Assembly: GCA_032871835.1 (NCBI GenBank)
Contig: CM065295.1
Location: 70,612,687 to 70,676,686 of the forward strand
Reading direction: 5' to 3'
Origin: Dipteronia dyeriana
Taxonomy: Eukaryota > Streptophyta > Magnoliopsida > Sapindales > Sapindaceae
Length of the DNA: 64,000 bases
How positions within the stretch are numbered: position 1 is the stretch's first letter; each line of letters starts with the position of its first letter. Position numbers and translations under genes: made by a program. Positions 45,903 to 59,590 of this stretch are shown here, piece after piece. The notes beneath the pieces are model-generated. The model ran no database searches, had not been told where the DNA came from, and was given only the letters and a program-made list of their open reading frames with translations.

Positions 45903-48900
45903 CCATCAATGAACATAAAAACCATACTCTCGATTCAGAGGAGAAAACTAGAGAGTTCACTCAATATTTCTCTGAAAAAACTTCAAATAAATTTCATTCA
46001 TTCGTCCAAACATCCATACACTGGCATAAAAGTTTATATACAAAATACAGGGGAATTATGCAACCATTAGATCGCACCATCATTGTCATCCAATGGACAA
46101 TGTGCTGCAATAATCTGGCATCTCCTGACTTTAACCATTACAACAAGAAACTGACACATCCATACCTTAAAAACATCATTAGCATCTAAAGCTAAACTAA
46201 CAAGTTAAGCAAATTAGAAAAGGAACTAAATATTACAAGTAATACAAATGAAACTAAATTTACATAACCACAAGCTAAACAATATCTAGGAAAAGTTTCA
46301 TTGGTTTAACATTCCTCATTGAAACTTTTCGTAAAGACTCCAGCTTTGTTCTTAAACATTAAACTGACCACATGAAAGATCTTTCGTGAATATGTCTGCC
46401 AAATGCTCTTCGGACCTGCAATGCATCAATTAAACATCACCATTTTTCCCAGCTTCTCTGATTGAATGAAATTTGACATTTATATGCTTTGTTCTCCCAT
46501 GTTGGACAGGATTTTTGGCAATAGAAAATTGTTGACATATTGTCGCACTAAAGGATAGTAGGTTCATCTTCTGTATATTCCAAATCTGTCAACACTTTTC
46601 TGATCCATATGGCTTTGTTTGATGTTACTGTTGCGGCAATGTATTCAGTTTCTGCTGAGGATTGAGCCACCACATCTTGCTTTTTTGAATTCCATGAAAA
46701 CACACGACTTCCAAGTGAGAAAGCATAATCAGTTATGCTCTTGGAATCATCCACAGAGCCTGCCCAATCACTGTCAACATACCTTTCCAGCCTTCCATTT
46801 CCACTGTCATACCGTATTCCAAAATCAATGGTACCTTTTAGATACCTCAAGACTCTTTGGCCAACACCCTTTGGCCAACACCAAAATGAGTTAAGCTTGG
46901 TGAATGCATGAATCTTGAAAGAAAACTTGTTGGAAACATCAAGTCAGGTCTGGTGGCTGTCAAGTAAAGCAAACTGCCCACCAGACTCCTATACTAAGTC
47001 ATATCAGCTTTATCATCACCATCTGCCTTTGAAAGCTTCTCATTTACAACCAATGAAGTTGCTACAGGTTTGCAACTCTTCATTTTTGAACTTCCTTAAC
47101 ATATCCATTGCATACTTTCTTTGTGAGAGGAAAATTCCATCCTTGGACCGGTCCACTTCCATCCCTAAAAAATAATTCATCACTCCAAGGTTTGTAATCT
47201 CAAAGACTTGTAGCATACTCATCTTGAATTTGTCAATTTCATAAACATCACCACCAGTAACCAACAACTTATCTACATAAAGTGATACTATAAGCTTCTT
47301 CCCATTTCCATAATCTTTCACATAAAGAGTATGCTCATTTGGACTCCTCCTGAAACCATTTTGTAGAAAATGATTGTCAATTTTGCTGTACCAGGCTCTT
47401 AGAGCTTGCTTCAATCCATACAAGGCTTTATGAAGCTTGTACACCTTGTCTTCATGGCTAGTAACCAAGAAACCGCAAGGCTGCTTAACATAAATCTCTT
47501 CTTTCAGGATTCCATTCAAGAAAGCTGATTTTACATCAAGATGGAAAATGTTCCATTTAAGTTGAGCCGCCAAGGCAACAATCAACCTCATTGTTTCATG
47601 CCTTGCAACTTGTGCAAATGTATCACCATAGTCAACTCCTGGCATTTGAGAATATCCCTTCACCACAAGTTCACCACAAGCCTAGCATTATGTTTGTGAG
47701 TGGTTCCTTTAGTATTCAACTTGGTTCTATAAAAACATTTCACCCCAATTATCTCCTTGTCTTCAGGTCTTGAAGTGAGTTCCCGTGTGCCATTTTTGTA
47801 AATCATAGACAATTCTTCCTTTATTGCATCATTCCATTCTTTCAACATTGATGCTTCTTCAAAGCTAGAGGGCCCTCTCACAACAAAATTACATTTTTCA
47901 TAAATTTTGGCCAAAGACTTAGTCCTTAGCACTAGAGAGCCAGATTCATCTTCTTAATCTTCAATACCATTTGTAACTTGATTTTGATTATCAATTACAG
48001 TAGGAATGGCAGTCAACTGTGATGACTTTACACTACTTTGGCTCATTCTCCCAATCCCAATATGCATTCTCATCAACTTGAACATCTTTGTTGATCACAA
48101 TCCCTTTTGACTTGAGATTGTACACTCTATAACCTTTGGACCTTGCTGCATAGCCCAAAAAGATCCCCATTTCAGCCTTGTCATCTAGTTTTGACATCTT
48201 TGCATCTGCTATATGAGTATAACAGATTGAACCAAATATTTTTAAGTGCTTGGCAGAGGGTTTCATTCCTAACAAGCTTCAATTGGTGTTTTCCCTTGAA
48301 CAACTTTAGTTGGAAGCATATTCAAGAGATACACAACTGTATACACTGCCTCAGCCCAAAAATTCTTTGGCAACTTCTTTTCTGCAATAAATAATCTCAC
48401 CATCTCCATAATAATCCTATTTTTCCTTTATGAAACCCCATTCTGCTTAGGTGTGTAGTTGACTGTCAACTAATGTTTTATTTCCGTCTCATCACAAAAT
48501 GCATTGAACTCATTTGAAATGTACTACTTTCCATTGTCTGATCGTAGCTTCTTAATCTTTCAGTCACTCTCAGACTCCACCATAGCTCTAAACTTCTTAA
48601 AGACACTGAAAGTTTGAGCTTTGCTTGAAAGAAATTACACTCATGTCATTCTAGTCAAGTCATCAATGAACAAGATAAAATACTTGTTTTCACTTAAGGA
48701 GGAAACACTCACAGGGCCACACAAATAAGTGTGAACAAGTTCTAACTTGTTCTTTTCCCTGGTAACATTATCTGATAACAAAGACGTTCTGTGCATTTTC
48801 TCATTTGACAAGCATTACATACATCATATGTGTGACTTATTGCTTGCATATCTCTAACCATATCATGCGATTGTAAATACTTTAATGAATCCATATTGAA

Positions 48901-50905
48901 ATGACCATATCTTTTATGCCATAGTGTAGAATCATCATGCTTAGATACAAGTGCTGAGTGATTCACTTGATCCAAGCTCAATGGAAGGCTATTGTCATGC
49001 ATCTCTACCTTAACAACTTCTACACCACATGAATAAAATATAATGCAGTAATTATCCTTAAAGGAACATGAATATCCTTTCTTCAATAATTGATCAACAC
49101 TAAGTAAATTCTGATCCAAGTCGGGAATCAATAACACATCATGAATTAATTTTGGACCCTTTGCTAGTGTGAACAGAGACAGTACCTTTTCCAGTAGCTT
49201 GAACCATTTCTCCATTTCTAAGCTTTACTTTGGTTTTGTCAGTCCTGTTCAGAGAAGTGAAGAGGCGTGAGTCTCTTACCATGTGGCTTGTGCAACCACT
49301 ATCCACATACCATACATCTTTTAAAGCTGCATAACATGCTTGAGACGCCACGAATAGATGATCCTCTGACTGATGCTCATTTGTGAAGTTAGCTTACTGT
49401 GCAGGATGTGGTTGCATCTGGTTTGGCTTTGATCTACAAAACTTCTCTCTGAGACCATTTCTTACAATAATTGCATTGGACTTGTGGCTTGCCTTTGTAC
49501 CAACAATCTTTTGCCAAGTGGTTTGTCCTTTTACAAGTTGAACAAGAAGGAAACTTGCTTTTTTTCTACAGATTCTGATGAGTCCCCATCCATCTTGCTT
49601 TTTCCTTTTTGATCACCATTTTACTTGTCAAAGTTTTGCATCTGCTGATCTCTTTTGACAGGCCGCTTTCCTTTGAGTCTTGCTTGAAAGGCACCCTCAG
49701 TTGTATCATTACTTATCATAGACATCCTTTGTTATTGAGCCTGGAGAGCTTACTGATCATCTCTAAAATGGTCATCTGTTTTAAGTCATAAGACTCTTCA
49801 ATAGCTGTAACTTTGGCTTCAAACTTCTCAGGCAAGATGAACAACATTTTCTCCACAACTTTGTAATCCTACACTGTCTCGCCATATAGCATCATTTGAT
49901 TCACTAAATCTGATAACTTAGAAGAGTACTCTTTAACAGATTCACTCTCTTTCATTTTCAACATTTCAAACTCTCTCTTGAGAGTTAACATCTTGACATT
50001 TCTTACTCTTTCATTGCCTTCATACCTCTCCTTCAACTCATCCCATATTTCTTTTGTTGTTTCCAGGTGCATGATGCCAATGAAAACAGAGTCTGCCAAT
50101 GCTGAATGAAGACAAGTAATAACGTTGTCCTTCTTCATCTTCTCCTCCTCATGTTGCTTAATTTGAGCTATGGTAAGATTAACTCTAAGTGGTGGAGTTT
50201 GCTTGTCTTGATCTACAAATTCCCATAGACCAAAAGACTTCAAATACAATCTCATCTTAACAGTCCATACTTGATAATTTTCCCCAGAAAACCGAGGAAC
50301 AGGAAAAGCAACACTGTTTCCAGTAGCCATGTTTGCACTCATGGGTATTTAACACTCACTCTCTAGTGTTTGAGACCTTACAAGCACTCAATAAACTGAA
50401 ATCAAAACCTCACAATCTCTCAAGAAGACTTCAATGATACCACAGTTAGACAATCAATCCATTAAACATCCATACATACCATTAATAACATCAATAACCA
50501 TCAATAAACATGAAAACCATACTCTCGGTTGAGAGGAGAAAACCAGAGAGTTAACTCAATATTTCTTGAAAAAACTTAAAATAAATTTCATTCATTCGTC
50601 CATACTTCCATACACTGACATAAGAGTTTATATACAAAATACATGGGCAATGTGCAACCATTAGATCGCACCATCATTGTCATCCAATGGACAATGTGCT
50701 ACAATAATCTGACACATCCTGACTTTAACCATTACAACAAAAAACTGACACAACCATACCTAAAAAACATCATTACCATCTAAAGCTAAACTAACACGTT
50801 AAGCAAATTAGAAAAAGAACTAAATAGTACAACTAATACAAATGAAACTAAATTTCCATAACCGTAAGCTAAAGAGTATCTAGGAAAAGTTTCATTGGTT
50901 TAACA
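45903..50905 (-). mobile_element. Copia element, copy 2
   Basis: Same as 15232-20235: truncated 3' LTR 45903-46311, 5' LTR about 50443-50905, primer-binding site 50425-50442. Confidence 0.9.
46548..50342 (-). pseudogene. Copia gag-pol, copy 2, broken
   Basis: Gag starts at 50342 (FSGENYQVW). The protease DSGCTSHM is in 49139-49351, the integrase zinc region LWHKRYGHFN in 48742-49215, the integrase C-terminus in 48033-48275 and the RT in 47040-47932. The same YVDK replaces YVDD at 47268-47279. RNase H with YVDSDWAG is in 46548-46850. Stops and frameshifts match copy 1, which shows they are not random read errors. Confidence 0.88.
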
Positions 50906-50919
50906 TATGGAAACAGAAT

Positions 50920-51500
50920 CAGTACCAGAATACACATCAATAGAAAAGTCTACTTTCCTTACAGGTATCTGGAAAAACATCAGGGAATTCATCCACTGCC
51001 AGAATATAAGGCTCATTTTGTTCTACTCTTACAGTAGGCTTCAGGACTTTCAATAAATTCAAACAAACATATTTCGTCTACCCCAAAACAAGCCCTGAAT
51101 GCGGAACTAGGAGACAAAATGTCCTTCTCCCCATAAAAATGCACCATAGTAGCGCATTTAGTGAGAAGGGTTATAACAATCTACTACTGCCTTGTATCTA
51201 GACAACCAATCCATTCCCAATATGATATCAAAGCAACTCATATTTAAGGGATTTAAATCAGCTAGAAATTTCTGTCCAGCAATATTGAGTTCACAAGATG
51301 TACACACAAATGAAACTTCTGACACCCCGCGTGAAGAAGTAACAAGGCATAGGTGCTCCTCAAGTGTTTCAAATTTTAAACCCAACATCTCAAAGAGCAC
51401 AACAGCAATAAAAGAGTGGGCCCGAAGTTTTTTGTCCGAGTATAAGGAGCGTGTCTCCAAGATGAACTTGACTTCAGGGAGGGGAGTTCCGTATAAAAGA
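50920..51500 (-). pseudogene. Gypsy protease-region fragment, copy 2
   Basis: Same fragment as 20250-20830, with FDIILGMDWLSRY and no intact catalytic box. Confidence 0.72.
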
Positions 51501-51529
51501 ATTGGAGGCCACTGGTTACAGATATGAAT

Positions 51530-51960
51530 AAGATCAATTGTGACGCGGCGGTTGACGAAACCAATGGTATTATTGGTATTGGAATTGTGATTAGGGACTG
51601 TACAGGCTTTGTGTTGACTGCGTGTTCCCAATAAATTGTGACTACTTATACTGCTCAGGTGTGGTTTGGCGCCTTGTGTCCTTGAATCTGGTGCCGTGGT
51701 GGTGAAATGGATCAGGGGGGGGAGTTATTTTAACTCAGCTTGTGGTGTGATTCTATTTGATATTTCGAAACTGATTTCGGAGCTGGGTGGTATTTCTATC
51801 GAGTACATCCCCAGATTGGCTAACAAAGATGCTGATGAGCTTGCAAAAAACGGTCTGGTCTGTTCTGAAAATTTGTTTTTGATGGAGGATTACCTGCTCT
51901 GTGTTAGAAGAGCTGTTGTGGCTGAGATGCTTGGTAACCTCCTGTTTTTTTTTTTTTTTG
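51530..51960 (+). pseudogene. LINE-type RNase H relic, copy 2
   Basis: Same relic as 20860-21290, with one extra G in the G-run near 51715, which changes the apparent frame between the two halves. Confidence 0.72.
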
Positions 51961-52856
51961 ATTGCTTTGTTCCCTATTTTCTTTGTTTTTCTCTGTTTCT
52001 TATTAAAAAGGAAAAAAGAAAAAAGAAAAACCCAACTTTAAAGAAGAAAAATGTGGAAAAAAAAAGTGAAAAAAGTTTTTTTTTTTTTTTTAATAAAGTT
52101 TGCCTAAAAAACAATAGAATAATATATCAATTTGATATATAAAAAGCTGTCTCATATTAAAAATGACTTGATTTATAAGAAATTAATAGAATTAAAGTTG
52201 TTATAGATTTGAGAAGTTTTTAATTTATTTCAAAACCTATTTTATAGTTTTAAATGATTTTTTTAAGTCTTATAATATGAATACTAGGACCTACCAATAT
52301 CCGATCAGTCTGAATATCTACTTTAATAAATCGAGAGAAAATTATCTACATATATTTATAAAATACGTATGATAAGATTCAAATCTCACACCACCAAAAT
52401 ATAAAAGGGAGATGCACTACCATTTATATTAAGAGTTGATGGGTAAATGAATTTTTGTTTTGGATATAGAGTTTTAAATGAGTTTAAAATTAAAATATTT
52501 ATATATAGACAGGAAGTAAGTATGATATTTTTCTTTATAAAAAACATAAAAATTCAATTATTATTGTGAAAAATATATATTATCATAAATAATGATATGA
52601 ATTGACGAGACGAGTTAACCATTTATTATATAGTTGAAATTGTATTATATAGTTGAAATTGTCTTGATGGTAACAAAGTTTCCATTAATATTTTCCAATT
52701 GTAATCTACCATCATCGTCATTATTATCATCATTATTATTATTATTATTATTATTATTTTGAAAGGATTACTATTATTTTTTAAAATGCTGATTGTTGAC
52801 AAAGGGGGAATAATAAAATATAAAAAATCATGTGGTAACCATTTAATTATATTCAC
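51961..52856. other. AT-rich intergenic DNA upstream of CTF4 copy 2
   Basis: Equivalent to 21291-22190, including the ATT microsatellite at about 52732-52760, shorter than in copy 1. No gene is seen. Confidence 0.6.
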
Positions 52857-52858
52857 TC

Positions 52859-52895
52859 CCGCGAAATCCAGTGAAAACACCTCAAAATTTCCCGC
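52859..52895 (+). promoter_or_regulatory. Two E2F-type sites, copy 2
   Basis: CCGCGAAA at 52859-52866 and TTTCCCGC at 52888-52895, as upstream of copy 1. Confidence 0.65.
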
Positions 52896-52990
52896 GCAAA
52901 CCAAAACCAGATCCCAACACTCAATTTAAAATCAAAATCCTAGTAATTCCATTTTCCAAGCAAACCAACTAGACTATCAACGCCACCGCC

Positions 52991-55900
52991 ATGAAAGTCC
53001 GCTCGTTGAAGCTAAGAGAATCCCACAAGTCCGCCGCCAACGGCAATGGCTCCTTTTGCTCCATCCTGTGGGACCTACAAGCCCACCACCTGGTCACGGC
53101 GTCATCTTCGGAAACCACAATCTCCGTCCACGATCCTCTCCTCACTTCGAATTCGCCCAAGATCCTGCGCCACCATCGCGATGGCGTCACGGCCTTGGCC
53201 CTCAGTCCCAACTCCACTTGTCTCGCCTCTGGATCTATTGACCACTCAGTCAAGCTCTACAAGTTTCCAGGTATCATTTGATTGTGTTATTTTTTTTTTA
53301 ATTTTTTTCATGGTTTAATTAGTTTTGGACATGCATTGCGGCCATCTCAGTACTCGATGTTATGTTTTTTGTTTTAATTATGTTTAGGTGAATTTTTGTT
53401 TGTTTTGATTTTCTATTTATTTATAAATTTAATTTAATTTTTTTAGGTTTTATGTTAATTTAATAATGTTTTAATCTATATTAACACATTGTTCCTCTAA
53501 ATAGTTTGTAAATTTTATATAAAATTAATGGACTAAATCACTTTGGTATAAATCAGAAACCCCAACCTTAATGGCTTTTTCTTCTGGAATTTATATAATT
53601 TGTATTTTCTCATTTGCGATTTCGAATTGGGATGAATATTTAGATATTTTCATTCGCGGTTTTACTATCAAAAATTTTGTACCTAAATACCCAATTGTGA
53701 ATACTTTAGCCACATCTAATAATCCTGTAGAAACAATTTTGTTTATGATTTTAGTAGTGTTTTATACATTTGAAATATTGTCAGGTGGAGAATTTCAGAG
53801 TAATATTACAAGATTTACACTACCAATTCGCGTCCTTGCTTTCAATAAATCGGGGAGCTTGTTGGCTGCTGCTGGCGATGATGAAGGCATTAAGCTTATT
53901 AATACAATTGACGGTTCAATTGCAAGGGTGCTCAAAGGACATAAAGGACCCGTCACTGGTTTAGATTTCGACCCCAATAATGAATATTTGGCATCTATTG
54001 ATTCAATTGGAACTGTTATATTCTGGGAACACCAGTCTGGCAGAGTGTTACATACTCTTAAAGGCATTGCTCCTGACATCGGTTCTGATGTTTCTGTCAT
54101 GAACGTACTGAGCTGGAGTCCTGAAGGGGAAACGTTAGCTGTACCGGGTATGAAAAATGACGTGGTGATATATGATAGAGACACAGCTGAAAAATTGTTT
54201 TCATTGAGAGGTGATCATGTGCAACCTATATGTTTCTTATCTTGGTCACCTAATGGTAAATACATGGCAACTTCTAGTTTGGATAGGCAGATTCTAATTT
54301 GGGATGTTGATAAGAAACAGGACATAGACAGACAAAAATTTGATGATAGAATATGTTGTATGGCCTGGAAGCCTATCGGCAATGCATTGGCTGTTATTGA
54401 TGTGATGGGAAGATATGGTGTGTGGGAATCAGTTGTTCCTTCATCAATGAAATCTCCTACAGAAGATATTCCAAATTCACGATCAAAGAATAGTAATGGG
54501 CTTCTTTTGTTTGATGAGGAGCAGGAGCCTAGTACATCTGGGAGTTTAAGTGATCTTGGAGAAGAAATCCATGGTGAATCAGGACCTCCAACCAGAAAGA
54601 GATTAAGGAAACATTCTATAGTTGATGAAGATCTGGATGAGGACATTAATGATGAGTTGAACTTGTTTCCTAAGACTGAATCCCGGAAAAAGGCATATTC
54701 TACTCACAGGGATTACTCTGATAAGGGATTTGGACTGAAAAGCAAAAGGACATCTAGTGGGCCAAAAATGCAGCTGGCGTTTCAACCAGGTGCTACTCCT
54801 GTGCAACCTGGGAAGAGGCACTTCCTGTGCTACAATATGCTTGGAACAATTACCTCAATTGAACATGATGGAAATTCCCATATAGAGGTAACTGAACTGT
54901 TTTTAATTTTTGATTATAGTGCATTTCCTGTTTCATTTCTTTTATGTTTTTTGCTTTCTCTATTTGTGAATTGTTTTTCAAAATCCCTTTGCCACTTCCG
55001 ATGAAAACTAGGAATCATGTTTATTAGCCAGGGTGATTAGCAATTTGGCTATGCTTTTATTATGTACTGATAGTTTAGTGATCTTGGATACAGATTGATT
55101 TTCATGATACTGGCAGAGGTCCACGAATCCCGTCAATGACTGATTATTTTGGATTCACGATGGCTTCATTAAATGAAAATGGAAGCGTTTTTGCAAATCC
55201 TTGCAAGGGTGAGAAGAACATGAGTACCCTCATGTATCGTCCATTTAGCAGCTGGGCAAATTACAGTGAGGTCATTTCATTGGCAATTTCAATAACTTTG
55301 TCTCTGCAGACAGCACAATTTGTTTGTGTAGTAAATTTGTAATTTATCTGTATGCTGATTGTTGATGCATGCTGGAAACAGTGGTCTATGCGGTTTGAAG
55401 GAGAAGAAGTAAAGGTTGTTGCACTTGGTGTAGCTTGGGTGGCTGCAATTACAAGTCTTAATATTCTTCGCGTCTTCACTGAGGGTGGCTTGCAGGTTTA
55501 TCTATTTTCCTTTTATGATATAAATGATGTTTTAAGATGTATCTATATGGCCTTTCACTGTCTATTCTAAGCTTCTTCTTTACTAATTATTCTCATTTCA
55601 TGGTAATGTCTTAAAACATTCATGCAAAGTTTTATTCATTTATAATTTTTCCATCTGCCCCCTCTTAGTGCTGGGGTCTGGTCATCCTGAAATGTTTTAA
55701 CTGTTTGCAATAATGACAACTGATGCTATGCTTTTCCTACTACCATTTGAAAAGTTTTTGAACTTTGTTTCAATGAATGAGGTCTATAATTAGCACGGAT
55801 AAAAAGTTGCTAAATATGATTATTCAGTGAAGAACAATAGGAGGCTTCATATATATATTAACTTTTATTTATTTATTTATTTGATATTACATACATGGGA

Positions 55901-58799
55901 AATTGATAGGAAACAAAAATGTAATGCAGAAGAAAATAGTAATGTACTCATGTATACTCCATCCAGAACCTATTATGTTTTGACATAGGCTTTGATTTTA
56001 CAAAATTTATTTTAGCTTTACAGATGATCCATCTTTCTTTTGGAAGATTCATTATCAATCTTGCATTAGAAAAACGCCTGAAGTTGTCACAATCAAAAGG
56101 AGAAACAAAATTTGAGTTTCTTTCTGGTGATAATGATTTCTTATTTTCTTAATGCAACTGAAAGCGTAAATGTATCTCCTTCTACATGCACCCATGAGGG
56201 GTTAGCAGAATGGTCAAGCATGTGGTATGTTCCCATAAGGTTTGGGGTTCAAACTTTAAACCTCTCATGGGTGCTTGGCCAAAAGCCACAGTTTCATGTT
56301 TCCCAAAGATTATAAGGTTCAGCAGGGGTCCAGTTTCAAACTCGGGTTCCCTAAGTGGGTTTGGGGTTTCTTTTTGGGTTATCAAAATTAAAAAAAAAAA
56401 AAAAAAAATCTCCTTCCACATGCAGCTGTGGTTCTGTTATCAGAGAAGCAGATCAGACACAAGCAATCCTTATATTTGATGGCCTTTTTTTTGACATTAG
56501 ATACATGATTTCTTGTAGTACTAACAATCCAGTCTTTTTTTTCTGAATCAACAATCCAGTCTGTAGATTATCTACTTTTGTAATGCGTATTACCTTTCTG
56601 TCTGTGTTGCTAATTCCACTTTCTTGCAGAGACATATTCTCTCCCTTGATGGGCCAGTGGTGACTGCAGCAGGCTTCCAAGATCAACTTGCGGTTGTCAC
56701 TCATGTTTATTGTCTTCCTTCAAATGATCAGGTATCATTTGAAACTTTGTCGCAGTTAGGCTCTGTTAATTGTTTTAAGGCTAAGCTGACTGGCAATTTT
56801 GTTAATTTAATGACAAGTACATTAAAAGAACATCTCAGTATCTCACAAATTTGAAAGGCACACTTGTACCACTGAAATCATTCAGAATGAAATAAACTGG
56901 TCAACTCTGCCCGTTGGAAAATTGTTACCATGTTAGGACATGGTTTAGCCAGTTATCAGTTTGATCCCATTACCTCATAATATATGCTGTTTGCTGAAAA
57001 GTAATACGCTAACTTGGTTCTTTACTTGTACAAACAAGCAGATACTGGAGTTTAGAGTATTCAACATAGCTAAGGGGACTCAGCCCTTGAAAGGACGGCT
57101 TCCGTTAAGTCCTGGTTCCCATCTAACATGGTTTGGGTTTAGTGAAGATGGTCAATTAAGTTCTTATGATTCTAAGGTATGTCCTGCTCTGTTCTCTTAT
57201 CATTTCACTACCCTTAATATCACTTCTTGAACAATTATCTGAGTTACAGAGGAAAATTTGTAGGGTGTACTGCGGGTTTTTACAAGCCTATATGGTGGCA
57301 GTTGGCTCCCACTCTTCAGGTTAAAGATTTGTCCGTTTAAGAACATGGAATGATTTCCTGTGTATATTTATAAATATTGGTCCTTTGACTATAATAACAT
57401 CCTGACATGCAGTGGTAGTAAAGAGAAGAAGTCAGATGAAAATTATTGGATTGTTGGGTTGAATGCCAGCAAGTTGTTTTGTATTGTCTGTAAAAGTCCT
57501 GACGTGTCCCCACAGGTAGGATAGCTTGGTCCACTGTTTCTATAATTCTATGTTTATCTTTAATTACATATGAATTATTCATAACTATTTTTGTTCCCTT
57601 TGCAGGTGATGCCCAAACCAGTTCTCACCCTACTGGATCTTTCATTCCCTCTAGCATCCTCTGATCTGGGAGCAGAAACCCTTGAAAACGAGTTTATACT
57701 TAATAACATTAATCTATCACAGGTTTATTTTTTTCCACCCTATCTCTCATCCTTTATGCTCACACTGTTACATAAAGCTGTTGAGCTTGTCAATTTTACA
57801 CTCTATGACATGTGCTTTGCAGATTCACAAAAGAATAGAGGAGATGGCAAGTGCTGGTTTGGACATCAGCTCACTTGATGATGAGGCTTTCAATACAGAA
57901 GCAGCCCAAGATAGATGTATCTTGAGGCTTATTGCAGCTTGCTGCAATGGTAAGTCTTTTTTTAATTTCTAAGAAAGCTCGTTATAGGAAAGCAAATCAT
58001 ATTTTTAGTCCATTTCACCTTCTAAAATTCCGAAGAAAAAAATGAAACTTCTGAGTGGATAACCATACTTGTTATGGTTGTTTCAGGTGACAAGCTCATG
58101 AGGGCTACCGAACTTGTGAAGCTTCTATCACTGGAAAAATCAGTGCAGGGTGCAATAAAGCTTGTTACTAAATTAAAGCTGCCTAATTTGGCAGAAAGGT
58201 TCAATAGCATACTGGAGGTAAGCCTTTGAATTTCGATAGTCTAGCAAAGTTTGGTTATTCAAATCTTATTTTTTTTAGTCTGCCGGAGAGGTAGTAAAAT
58301 TCCATTTTCCATTTTAGCTGCCGTTGCTTAAATCTTCTTTCTACTCTAACAGGAAAGATTGCTCAGTGAAACCAAGGATGTTTTAAACACCTCTTTCTTG
58401 AACTCAAATGGTGACGTTTCCACAAGAAGCAACGTTGCAGCCAGCAAGGCCTTGACTTCAACCGAAAAAAGTGAAATTCCATCATCATCGGTAAAACTGT
58501 CTGCTCCTCTGTTTAAAAGGAAAGCAAAATCTTCAGATGGAATTAAACTTGGTAAGGAATCAAAGCATGACAACCTAAGTGCACATTTGGATAACACGAG
58601 GGAACTAAAGAATATAGAAGAGGTGATGAATGCTGAAGTGGTTAAAAATACAGGGGAAACAAAGATACGATCACAAAATCCATCTAATTCATTTTCAAAG
58701 ACATTAAATAATCAGGAGAAAGTGAACAAGATAGGGGAAATGAATCAGGGTAAACCACAGGGCCCGTCTAATCCGTTTTTAAAGTCATCAATCAAGTGA
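52991..58799 (+). CDS. CTF4: CTF4/WDHD1 homologue (copy 2; last exon mostly intact, altered C-terminus)
   Basis: Exons: 52991-53270, 53785-54887, 55094-55270, 55382-55495, 56630-56731, 57042-57176, 57264-57319, 57413-57515, 57606-57722, 57823-57949, 58087-58217, 58353-58799. Domains are as in copy 1. The last exon stays open through the basic/serine tail to SNPFLKSSIK, then stops. An extra A near 58790 relative to copy 1 causes this, and copy 1 instead continues for about ten more residues ending in FDVFL. A base is also missing near 58826. The true C-terminus is probably the copy 1 version attached to the copy 2 exon body, so neither copy alone should be taken as the reference protein. The protein would act in the nucleus at replication forks. 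Confidence 0.88.
56174..56424 (+). mobile_element. SINE in intron 4, copy 2
   Basis: Same SINE and 17-bp target-site duplications (56174-56190 and 56408-56424) as copy 1. Confidence 0.85.
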
Positions 58800-59590
58800 G
58801 ATGCAAGAACAAGAGTGTAATGAGTTGATGTATTCTTATAGTATCACCTTCAATGTATAAGTGTAAAAGATAGATTTGTGTACGATACTGAATTGCCAGA
58901 ACAACCTATGATTAGGAAACTGATTTTGTAATTATGTTAAACATGATATATTCTTCAAGCATTATTCCTTCCAATGATTTTATAACTACATGCTTGCAAT
59001 TAGATTGTTCATCTATTATAATGTATTGGTCATTCAGTTTCGCTGTGATATCCAAATGTTTCTAGAGCAATGGCCTCCAAAAACGGTTGCCTGGCATTCG
59101 GTAAAAATGTCAATTGCTTATATCAAAAAAAAAAAATGTCAATTTCAGATTTACCAAGTACATGGCTAAGGAGCATATGTGGTTAGAGTTTAGTTATTTC
59201 TGGTAGTAAGTAGGGAGTTCAATACCCATTTTCAATTTTTTTTAGAAACATTTGCGATTGGGCAGATTGTATAAACATTCCTTGAGTTTGGTGTAATTGC
59301 AGCTATATGCTACTTTTTCATGAAATTGCACAAACATACTCTCCTGAGTATCATTGTCACTCAAAGCTCATCTGCACACCACCCCCCAAATCGTGTACTA
59401 AGTCACTATTTACTGGTCATCGATCATCATTCACAGTGAGCACATCCCCGTTGATCACAGGTCCTTGACGTCTGATTGTTTGAAATCGTGTTTATAAAAC
59501 AATACTTATAAACATACGAATAGTGAAGATAAATACATCAGCAAATAAGGATTGTTCCAGTGAGGAAAAGTAATTTAACGATTAAAACTA
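58800..59590. other. 3' region of CTF4 copy 2 and intergenic DNA
   Basis: Equivalent to 28179-28925, with small indels (for example near 59449 and 59544). No other gene is seen. Confidence 0.5.
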
